From assembly GCF_000003195.3 (NCBI RefSeq), contig NC_012876.2:58274407-58338406 (forward strand): a DNA stretch of 64,000 bases, given 5' to 3'. How positions within the stretch are numbered: position 1 is the first letter of the stretch; the number at the start of each line of letters is the position of its first letter. The notes under the pieces were generated by a model. The model did no database searches. It saw only the letters and a list, made by a program, of their open reading frames with translations, and was not told where the DNA came from. This stretch comes from Sorghum bicolor (Eukaryota; Streptophyta; Magnoliopsida; Poales; Poaceae). Below, in pieces: positions 54,459 through 64,000 of this stretch. A program made the translations under genes and the position numbers.

Positions 54459-56727
54459 GGTATGGGAGTGAGTGGCAGACCATAAAAATACTTTGCATTC
54501 CAATTCGTTCATATTGAATTGTTTCTTCGCAAAGGTTTCATGCATGCGAGTTCTTTCCTTAAAGTTAGTTCCCTCGCTCTCCAAAAACAACACACGTCCA
54601 TGATCACCTTTCGCTGATGCCTTGACGGGAAGCTCGCGTGGCCATGCATGCATGGGCGCAGAGGATCACGCGGAGGCAGCGCACAGGAGAAAGGGCCGCA
54701 GGCAGATGCAGATCGATCCTCCTCGTGAGCAGGGCAAAGGCATGCATGCAGCCAAGTAAGTGTGTCTGAGACCATGCATATGTCAACCTTTTGGTCACAC
54801 TTAACATAAAAAAAATTAGTAGCATTATTAGGTAGGATTCTCTTCTCCACTGTGTTTTGTTGTTGGGAAGTGAAATCATGGGGCTATAATTGCACGGCAC
54901 GCAACTGGTGTTCCTTTTGCAGCAATCCTGGCTGCCCTCCTTTTAAGGAGAGGTTCTCTGTAGAGAATTCGGAGTTGTTTACATTTTACATGGATGATCT
55001 ATCAACCTTTCCTTTGCATGCATGCAGCTTGTATCTTTGCAGGGGGTATATCTCCTGCAGTGCCTGGTCCATGTACAGAATCTGAACCTCTGAAATCTAC
55101 CAGGGTTCCTTTCATCTTCTATGGATCTTTCAGCATCTATATCTTCAGACAAGCTTATTGTTCGGCGTGGTCGATCATGGAAAACATTTTTGGTAGTTTT
55201 CATTTTAAAAAAGCAAACATACTTTTTCAGTACAGAGAGAAATAAATTATCCTTGTGTTCAGATGTTTTCCCTTTGATTCATTCTTCAGTAGGCACATCT
55301 ATAAAAAATTATGGGTGTATATCTTTTATAAGAATTTTATGGTGGGTCCATGTTTTTGAGAAACTATATATGCACACACATGAGTGCGCCTTTCATTCAT
55401 CTCTGCGCACACACCTAGTTCAAATAGACTGCATCCATGCTGCACTTGGTCGAATGGAGGAGAGAATCAGATGCCCTAGTCATGAAAAGACTCTAGCCCT
55501 AATCCATCTTTTCATTTCTTTAGCATATTCCATGTGGGTGCTGAGTTGACAATTGACCTTGACCGTTTTGACTCAGGTTCATGTATGAGTCATGACTCAT
55601 GCCAACAAGCTCCTGGCCTGCCTGGGGAAAAGAATATGTGTGCCAATTGGTGGTGGTGCCCATGACTGCATGAAAGGCAGCTCGGTTTACTATAGATGTC
55701 ACAAAAGGAGATGGAGATGCTCTATGAGAAATGTCATGGCAGAAGAAGACAACCAAAAGGCATTATCTCAACTTTTCTTTTTCGTACGCAGATTTAATTT
55801 GCAGAAATGCAGAGTACGTAGTAGGAAGAACCCGTGACATAGGATGGGAGAGCACATTGTTAATTCGCAGTAATTTAAGTGATCTTCTTGTTTTGTATAA
55901 TGGACCATTCTCATTAATTTTTACTTCCCAGGAAAACTAATATTTAGTATATATCTTATTTTGGATCTTATCAGTTTTACATAAAAAACATTAGAATCGC
56001 TACCTTGTGTTAGTAGTTTTCTTCTCCGCGTGGACACCTCCCTTCTCAAATGTCATGCTTCAGGAATAGCCGAATATGGGATATTGTTTGAGTTTGATGC
56101 ATTGTTTTTATTCCATCTGTTACTCTTACGTTAAGATGTTAAGGAATGTTCTGCATTATCTCCTCTGAAGTCATATATACGAGAAATATAATATATCCAT
56201 GTTCCCTTTGTTCCTAATTTCTTGCTATCACCTATCTTGAAACACATTAGGTACAAGATTCCCCCTTTTTCTTTCGTGAATAGGTGCATATGGTTCTTCA
56301 TTTGAGTGGACACGCCGTGCATGATGACTGTGCATAGTAACTTCCTCTTCAATACTTAAATTGTACAAGCGTCATGCCAAGTCTGATCTGAAACGGTGCC
56401 ACTGTGCTATGCCTGGGTGGGGGAGGGGAGGGGGAGGGGGAGGAGATGACATGAGCTATCGCCGACAGCTTTGCGCCGTGAGAGCTAGGTGATGCACCTA
56501 GTTGAGCTTAATTCCTTGAATGGTGTGGAGTGTTCATTGCCTACTCTTTCTAGAACATAACTTATGATTAAGTGCTTAGACAGGTAGGAATCGAGTAAGT
56601 GATGGGTTTATCACTACTCGCGTGAGATTGGAAATTCTTATTTAGCTAATGAACAATAGGACTAGGAGGCAGCAAGATTTAAAACATGACCAAGATAATG
56701 AATTTCTATGAGGTCTGATGAGGGGTA
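54459..56727. other. Intergenic with exon-like fragments
   Basis: The stretch 55046-55110 (after CTTTGCAG) reads GGISPAVPGPCTESEPLKS and could be an old exon, but no partner exons were found. A G-run lies at 56416-56448. Confidence 0.35.
56416..56448 (+). repeat. G-rich tract with quadruplex-forming pattern
   Basis: Five runs of four or more G separated by single A (GGGGGAGGGGAGGGGGAGG pattern). Confidence 0.75.
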
Positions 56728-56765
56728 CACTACTACAGAAAACTATCCACTCCCGTAGTGATTAT
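56728..56765. mobile_element. Possible CACTA transposon end
   Basis: CACTACTACAGAAAACTATCC followed by CCCGTAGTG is the style of grass CACTA termini. No partner end was found nearby. Confidence 0.35.
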
Positions 56766-57466
56766 GGCGAAACAAGGTCTCAATATAGCATATCTCGCAT
56801 TCCCTCAAAAATATAGCATATCTCGCTATAGTTAAGAGACGTTGTATCTAACATAACGAGTCTTAGCTTGAACACCCTGGCCTCCTGTACAAATCACCAC
56901 TTGCCACATATATGGGGTTGGTAAGCCTAGTATTATACTATTATGCTTGACCATGTAAACCGATGCATTTAGTGTGATTTGGCATGCGAGATAGCTATGT
57001 CTGAAGATATTATTCGCTGATTTATTAAGAGAAAAATATTATTAAATGGTTAACAAATTCGGCAGATAAGCCGAACAGGCTTCTATGTGACTTATGGCCC
57101 TACATGAGAAAGGTTGAGGACATGAGTTATCCCTCACAGACGGATGTGTCGTATGGGCAATGACACTTGTTCTCTTGTGGGTAGAACTTATCCCCTCTGC
57201 AAAATTTTGAATTGACTTAACCATGCATTCGAAATATCACACTCTCAGTTATGAGCGCGTTCATAACTTATTGCTTCAGAGTAATTGTTGCTATGAATGA
57301 ACTCATGGAGGATCCCCTTTGCAAGTAGTTTCTATGTAGAGCTTTGTAAGCTCTGTTTTTTTTTTCTTTGAATGAATGTAAGCTCTGTTGTTGGTAGTAC
57401 CGGTATGGATACGGCTAATCCAAACACGATGAGTTATGAAAGCTTGTCACTCTATTTAAAATCATA

Positions 57467-57722
57467 CTCCCTTCATTCATGAAAGAATCAATTTCTAAAA
57501 TTCGTGTCGGTCAAACCATTTCAAGTTTGACTAACTTTATAGAAAAAAGTAACAACATCTATAACATAAAATACGTATCATATGAAAATATATTCTATAA
57601 TGAATCTAATGATACTAATTTGATACCATAAATCTTAACAATTTTTTTAGAAATTTATTCAAAGTTTTAAAAAATTAACTTAGGACAACTCTAAAAAATT
57701 GATTTTTTTTCATGGAAGGGAG
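57467..57722. mobile_element. Stowaway MITE
   Basis: CTCCCTTCATTCATG to CATGGAAGGGAG, flanked by TA. Confidence 0.88.
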
Positions 57723-58096
57723 TAAGCCATTCACGTTTTTTTAGATACTTATACGCCGTATAATCTGGAACTTAGGAAGCGGGTAGTAAATTAAATCCAG
57801 AAGCAGCAAACACCGCATGGCAACAAAAGGAACGCAGTATCACGAGAAAGGGAGTCACGCATGGAGAGGAGAAGGGAGGAACAGAAAAATGCTTAAAAAT
57901 AGGCCGCCGCGTCGTCTTTGATTTGGGAAAAATGTCGTAGCTTTCGGAGCGAGAGGAGAGAATCGCCTCTGCAGCCGCGCCCGACGCGAGCACATCAACT
58001 TTGAACGCCCAAAAGAAGCCTATCTACGTCGTGCAGCGCAAAGCGACGACCCCTGCCAGTAGTGCTAGATTCGCTGCACGCGTCTCCATCTCCCTC

Positions 58097-58131
<35 letters not shown>

Positions 58132-60283
58132 GCAGAGCACACACAGCAGAACACGAACCATGGGAACTGTACAGGCGCACAGTATCGCCGGTAGATTTGA
58201 GGCAGCATCTGTGTGTCTGTGCGCACTGTCAGAGAGAGTATCGGAGACATTCTGACCGCCGTGTGTTCTCTCTTTGCTAGCCCCTGGCGCTGCCACGGAA
58301 TCTTTGGCTTTATTGCTTGGCATGCAGCATTGCAGCTGCAGCTGCTGAGAGAGAAGCTGTTGGCTTGGCAAGATGGCATCAACGTCCTGCCCGCTTTGAT
58401 CTGCTTCGCCGGCCTTTTTCACGGCGGGTGCCGGCCGGCCGGCCGCGAGCCCGCGATGCAGCGGCTCGATCCGCCATCGCACCGGGCTGTGCTGGGCGTG
58501 CCTGCATGCATGCCGACCGATTTAACTATGACCAATGATGATGAGGAATCAAATCTTCAGATTGCCGTGCTGTTACTGTTAGTCTCAGGGCTATCAGTCT
58601 AAAGTGTAGTAGCTCGCTAGGAGTGCAATCAGTACTGTAATACTGATATATATATATATCTTAACGGCTGCTGATGACTACTCCTACTACTACGCTGCAC
58701 GGCCAGCAGAATCTATCGACCTTAAAGTGCGTTGCGAGCTAAAGCGATGGCCGTCTACTATCGTCGTCCATCGATCCCAGCTTTGCACTGCACTGCACTG
58801 CACTGCATGCAATGCAAGCGTGCGTGCCTGCATGTTCAAGTTAATAAAGCAGAGAGCTACTCTAGGCGAATCTCCTCGGCAGCAGAGCACTCTACTACTC
58901 GGCTGCAGCCTGCAGGCATGGCTCCGTGATTTGCAGATACTACGCTGGAAAGCTGCTTCCCTCTCTCTCTCTCTCTCTCCCGCCCGCTTTTCTGAGCTGG
59001 CAGCTCTCGTGCTTCATGAAGCGGAACGGAAGCGCACACACTAGTGAGTCAGTGAGTGCAGTGATGGCGGAGGGCGAAGGCGAACGAGAACGACCGATGG
59101 AGCGCGGAGCACGCAGTCTGCAGGTGAGGATGCAGCTGATGCAGGAAGATACGTACTACTACTCCTGCATCAGAGTTTAGAGATTCGGAGACGATCTCTG
59201 ATCAATCATAAATGATGCCGCTGCAAATCTCAGACTCGGTCTCTGCCTCTCGTCTGGACTGGGCTCAGTGGATAGGCCAGGTTTGGGTTGTGATAAGAAG
59301 CTGGGCTGGGCCTATAGTACATCGTATCCATAAGCCCAAAGTCTGCTACATCCTTTTTCTTTCTTAAAAAAAGATTATTTTTCCTCCCCAGACCAGACCA
59401 TGGTGTGTGGTATGTTTTTTGACACCGGCCAATGGTGTGTGGTATGTTGTTTTTCCTCCTCCAACTTGCAATAATTAACAGTCGAACTCCCAAAACTTTC
59501 CAAATTAGTCAAACTCTCAAAACTATCCAAATTACATCCCTGGTTTTCAACAAGATTTTGTCCTCCTTTACTTAGTACAACAATTATGGAAAATGCTTGA
59601 TAAAAATTTTAAACCGCGAAAAATATCTCTAAACTTCTAAAAGCTCTAGGACAAATCTTAAATATAGATTGGAATATGAAAAGTTGAAATACAATATTTA
59701 AAGTTCACGAAAATATATGTAGAAGCTCCAAAAAAAGATATTTAGCTCTAGAAAATAGATAAAATATAAAAAAACAGCTAAAGACCCAAAAACATTCTGA
59801 TCGATGCGTAAATGTGTTTTAACAAGTTTTCATGTTAGAATTTGAGATGCAAACCAGTATAAATGAAACATACATTTGATTCTAAATGCATTCATGCTAT
59901 GCATTCGTTGTCCCTTCAATTCTTCTAACCTCCATTAACATTTCATTGTCACTTAAAGCTTGCACCTCGGTGCATGTTCGTGAGAAAAAAACATTTCGTT
60001 GTCACTTCAATTGACGCTAAAAGATGTAGATACTTAAAAGAAGTTATTTAATTAATATTATGAAACCACGAGCGCTTTTGACATTGCAATAGGACGCTAC
60101 ACTTGGGATGATCAATTCACAAATCCATTAAAACTTTGACACCAAGTAGGAGTAACAAGGCATTAATTAGAACTTGAGAAGTTGATAATGGCTCACACCG
60201 CCAAGTAAAAAATAGTCCATGACTTTTTTGGGAAAAATTAAAATAGTTAACGACTAATTGAAGGATTTGTAACCTATTTTAGT
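57723..60283. other. Intergenic; GC-rich, CT-rich stretch
   Basis: 57770-59200 is GC-rich with CT microsatellites (58100-58129, 58960-58979) and a (TGCAC)n run at 58786-58806, as in leaders of plant genes. The frames on either strand (58213-58602, 58024-58482) have no recognisable motif. The rest is AT-rich. Confidence 0.45.
58100..58129. repeat. (CT)n microsatellite
   Basis: Fourteen CT units. Confidence 0.9.
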
Positions 60284-60813
60284 GTGGTAAAAATAAGGTG
60301 TACTTTCACCAAATCGAAATTTGATTTTATCAAGACTAATTGTGATGGGGCTTTTAGCCAGGAGGATCTATCTGGCGGTTGGGGATATGTCATGAGAGGA
60401 GCCGATGGTACTGTTGTTTGTTCAGGCTACGATAAGCATAAGCTGGGGAAGGTTCTGGAGGCTGCTCATACCGAGATCATTGCATGTCTACAATCTCTTC
60501 AGCGGGCAGTGATGTTGGGGATTCAGAAGGTGGTCTTGGAGACCGACGCACTGATGGTGGCCCAAGCAGCAAATGTGCCCGTTCTTGACCGGCTCGGCTA
60601 GCGGATTGATATGGGAGTTGAAGGAGTGCTTCCATATCAATTTTTCTAGTTTTGTCCTAGCACATAAATCTCGTTCTTGTAATCTTGTTGCTCATAGACT
60701 AGCTGCCCTCTTGGGGCCAAGCTATGTCCGGGTACTAATCCGATTATGGATAGTATTCCACCTTGTATCAATGTTCTGGTGGCCAATGCTTTGGCATCAG
60801 GCTCTGAGTAATA
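60284..60813 (+). pseudogene. RNase H-like domain fragment (plant non-LTR/RVT_3 type)
   Basis: FIKTNCDGAFSQEDLSGGWGYVMR, then EAAHTEIIACLQSLQ and VVLETDALMVAQA match the D-E-D pattern of the RNase H-like domain common in plant LINE-derived proteins. The frame shifts near 60595 (continuing LIWELKECFHINFSSFVLAH and RSCNLVAHRLAAL). It shifts again near 60725 (continuing SIPPCINVLVANALASGSE) before a stop at 60811-60813. No reverse transcriptase precedes it. In this family the product degrades RNA in hybrids; this copy is broken. Confidence 0.75.
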
Positions 60814-62944
60814 GAGTTTCTTCCATGTTAAAGAAATCTTGCGAGCATATGTATGTCTCTAAAAGTTTTTCTAGAAAAAAAATATGGTTGAAATGGATAA
60901 AGTATGTAGCCAATGCAAAGTACAAGATAATAATTTAATTCTGATTTTTTTTAGCTACGTGTCTTCGTTTGGCACGCTTCCGGATGCTGACAAGAATGGC
61001 CCACACTTCCGGCTTCCCATAGTGAAAACCTAACTTGTTGTATAAATGGAAACCCGCACAGCTACTACCACACTGTAGTACATCTGCAATATGCTGTAGT
61101 ACATCTGCAATATGCTTCCACTAATGAAAACAGCCTCTGCTGACTGCTGTCACACAGCACCGAACAACAAGCACCCCTCTGCTTCTTTCCACGTCCCTAT
61201 TGCACTGATCATGAGCTGATGGAAAACACGACAAGGTGCTCCGAGTCAGTCAGTCCGATCCAAGCAGTTCAGGCCCCTGTTTTGCCGTGCAAATCTCCCT
61301 CACTGAGGCACTGTTTTGCCGTGCAAATCTCCATCACAGAGGACACTGCTGCCGCTGTCGGAATTATGCTTTTATTTGACAGCCCCCACTTTCTGCTCAC
61401 TATGCATGCATGATGATCGATCGATCGCAGCACATTATCATCGTCAGTTCATCACCGGCTGGCCGGACCCCGGCCGGGCGAATGCGATGCGATGCCGATC
61501 GAGGAGCCAAGGTCAACTCCCAGAAAGGTGGCCGTAGCTAGCTGCTGCTGGCTCCCCAATAACTCACGGATCGAGACCGCTTTGGTCTTGTCACACAAGT
61601 GATGACAAGTCTCAGTCTCTCAGAGCAACTTGCGTGTGTTCTCGCTTCTCGGGGCCATGTGTCATGGATCGTCCATGATTACATTGTCATTGGCCAAACT
61701 GATTACATTGTTTTCACATACGCTGCAAAAGGAACGACTAGGGACAGAAACTTCTAAAAATGAAGCACTTTTTTTATATAAAAAAGGCAACACACGTTTA
61801 CCTGATTAAAGAAAGTGAAAACATATATGTAGCAGGTACCATGGGAGCAGGAAGAATGGATGTATAATCTCTTGTCATGGGATCGTAGAAAACTTTGTGC
61901 TGTTGGTGAACCTGAGAAAAGCAGGTAGTAGCTTGGAATGGCGGGAAACTGTAGGTAGGGGCCAACGACGCAATGCTTATCAAACAAATTGTTCAAACTG
62001 ATTGATGTGAGGTTGTAGAACTGCTAGTAGTGAAAGTGTGCCTGTGGCCTGTGGTCCTATATTCCCACTACTTGCATTGGTTCGCATGCCAGAAGAAACA
62101 ATATTCCTGGATTTCTTTATGCTAGCTATAGACAAAAGGAAGAAAAGAATTCAGAAATCCTTGAGAAAACGAGATATATATATTCATTCTAATCTAGAAT
62201 ATTATTCTTTGAAGTCACATCTTCCTTCCTACAAGAACTAGGAGTGTATATATATTTCCTCACAAAAAAAAGAGTATGTAAATATATATTAGGTAAAAAA
62301 ATAAACAGATGATGGGTTGCGAAACCCGGCTACCATCATCGCCGGAGAGAAAGGACAACTGAAATTTAGGTTAGACCTAGAGAGTGTTGAGGGCCTCATG
62401 GTTGATCGTTTCTCTTGACCCAAACATCATAGTAGAAAGGCCCAGTAGCCGGCATATGGTGAGCTATGTTGGACTTGAGGAGTCATGATGGTGAGATTAG
62501 GAAAGAGAATGGTCGAGATGTGTCGACCGTGATGACGTGGTACGGTTATATATACTGTCACATTTTGTTAGTTTTTACTATTTTTTACAAATTATAATTT
62601 GTTTTGATTTTTCTAAGGCACATAGTGTACCTAGCTAGATATCAGAATGACTTACAATTAATTTGATACTAATAATAATGTCGGTTGTATAATGTAGTCT
62701 CCCGGCTATTTCACTATTGGATAAAGATGTCGTTCGAAGATCCCATTAAATAACACAACTGATTTAGGTCGGATCAACATCTTTATTATTTGCCCGGAGG
62801 TAGTCATCATGTTGAAAGGTTTTCTAGAGGATGGAACTTGGACACAAACGCCTGTGCATGTTGATCAAAAGACGGCACGACATGGCGACACGCAACGCTT
62901 AATATGGTCATTGCAAAGGACATGAGCTAGAACCCTAGCTAAAG
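60814..62944. other. Intergenic, nothing recognised
   Basis: 61060-61110 has a short direct repeat (CTGTAGTACATCTGCAATATG twice). No gene supported. Confidence 0.5.
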
Positions 62945-63127
62945 CTAGGTTTGGGCCTTGAAGCGGAGACATCCACCGAACTTGATAGAAAGAAGATGAC
63001 GGCAGGAAAAGATCTTCCCCTTTGATAGCTCGGCAACTGCCTGAGTGAGTGATAGTACCAGCAGGTCTGCTAGATCTTTTTGCCCTTTCAGCTCAAGCAT
63101 CTCTGCCACATGGATCGATCGCTGCAT
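62945..63127 (-). CDS. Short ORF, possible gene fragment
   Basis: Sixty codons with good amino-acid balance (HVAEMLELKGQKDLADLLVL, then SLTQAVAELSKGK), predicted helical. It could be the last exon of a lost gene. Not recognised. Confidence 0.25.
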   Translation of the reverse strand: MQRSIHVAEMLELKGQKDLADLLVLSLTQAVAELSKGKIFSCRHLLSIKFGGCLRFKAQT

Positions 63128-64000
63128 TATTGACTAGCGGCAACAGCTGAACCAAACTATAGGTCGATGATGTTGGTTTTTTGCGCCATTATCCTGATCT
63201 CGCCAGTGCTGCACCGCCACTTGGCTCGCTCGCATCAGCCGCCTGCCCGCCTCCAATCGCCGGAGAATGGCCGGGCGGCACATGCTTAAGTGACTGTAAA
63301 GTTTGATCAAGTGAAGAGCTGTTGTGATAAGCTTGGTTTCCCCTCGCTCGAACGTGTAAGTGACTGCATAGCCGAGGAAAGTAACAGATGGAAATTATAT
63401 GTTAAAATTTTGAACATTTTTATGTGTGTATTATTCTTGGGATATCCACACTTATACAATTTCTCAGTTATTTTGAAAGAAACTATTTTTAGCCCAATCT
63501 AAAATCGACCCCGACTTCTCAAGCTTGATAGTATAACAACAAAATTTATTGGTTGTTGTTTATGGTACGTAAAGATTTCAGCCAAGATGGTAAAACAACA
63601 GATTGAGGGCACCACGTTTGGACCCTAAGCTTTCACAGCCTTGAAAACGACTGCACCTTTTGCTCTCTTGCTAGATTCCTAGATCTTTCAAATAACCTTG
63701 GTCTCCCTCTGTTCGCCTCTCCTAGAAGCTTTGACTCGCTTTCATGGTTTGTCTATCTTGATTTTTCTTTACTTAAACCACAAATTTTTTTAAAAAAAAA
63801 AACTAGCTCTTTCAATTACGCCATAGACCTCGGTGCGATTTGCCACTACGGTCACCACGTGCATGACAAAATAATACTTTGAGGACCAAGAATGTAGGCG
63901 GCTTTTTTTTTCTGGATTTTTGGAAATCATTTTGGGTCTAAACAGCTTGATTGAAAACTAAAATATAGCATTTGAAGAACAATTTTAGTTCTAAACGATC
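63128..64000. other. Intergenic to the window edge
   Basis: No supported feature. Confidence 0.5.

Noticed and set aside
58320..58400. Possible microRNA precursor
   Set aside because: I compared by memory with common plant miRNAs and found no match or clear hairpin.
58024..58602. Long frames on both strands in the CT-rich stretch
   Set aside because: Contain the microsatellite as RERERE or SLSLSL and no conserved motif.

Overview
The window is nuclear DNA from a grass. It most closely suggests Sorghum or a close panicoid relative, inferred from MITEs with GGCCTTGTTTAG ends, Stowaway MITEs with CTCCCTCCGT ends, Copia elements with a TGGTATCAG primer site, Helitron ends with CTAG, spliced plant genes and GC-rich first exons. 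There are no operons, CRISPR arrays, rRNA genes or convincing tRNA genes. Most of the sequence is transposon-derived or AT-rich intergenic DNA; host genes are sparse.

Host genes, left to right: a first exon encoding a signal peptide on the minus strand (ATG near 1290) that runs toward or past the left edge; an intronless minus-strand gene for a 401-residue acidic/basic low-complexity protein (8637-9842) of unknown function; a spliced minus-strand gene of unknown function (coding exons 13485-15372) with apparent noncoding 5' exons and a GC-rich start region near 19.9-20.5 kb; a five-exon plus-strand 12-oxophytodienoate reductase-like gene (21051-24371) that diverges from it; and two minus-strand germin-like protein genes (38900-39562 and 47713-48369).

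Mobile DNA: a Copia element (27216-37991) with two LTRs, ATAAA target duplications and a broken gag-pol. Its reverse transcriptase is interrupted by the 3' part of a second Copia element (SIRE/Maximus-like) with a 2.4 kb LTR (32227-36428). A solo LTR lies at 16827-18037, inside one copy of a triplicated exon-like unit. Minus-strand Helitrons occupy 40715-44752, and one carries a broken copy of a zinc/iron-chelating (YkgJ-type) gene. Other elements are a fold-back element (7148-8217), two hAT-type elements (51859-52966, 53665-54458), several Stowaway and Tourist-like MITEs (two nested in their own family), an RNase H-like pseudogene (60284-60813) and relics.

The most unusual signal is in the Copia leader just upstream of gag (28727-29114). 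Five successive inverted repeats with mostly different stem sequences each place the same hexamer, CCAACG, in the predicted loop. This looks like a repeated RNA structural element such as a packaging, dimerisation or translation signal. The function is inference.

All calls come from reading the sequence by eye. Exon borders were chosen by GT-AG sites and reading phase. No database search or folding program was run.
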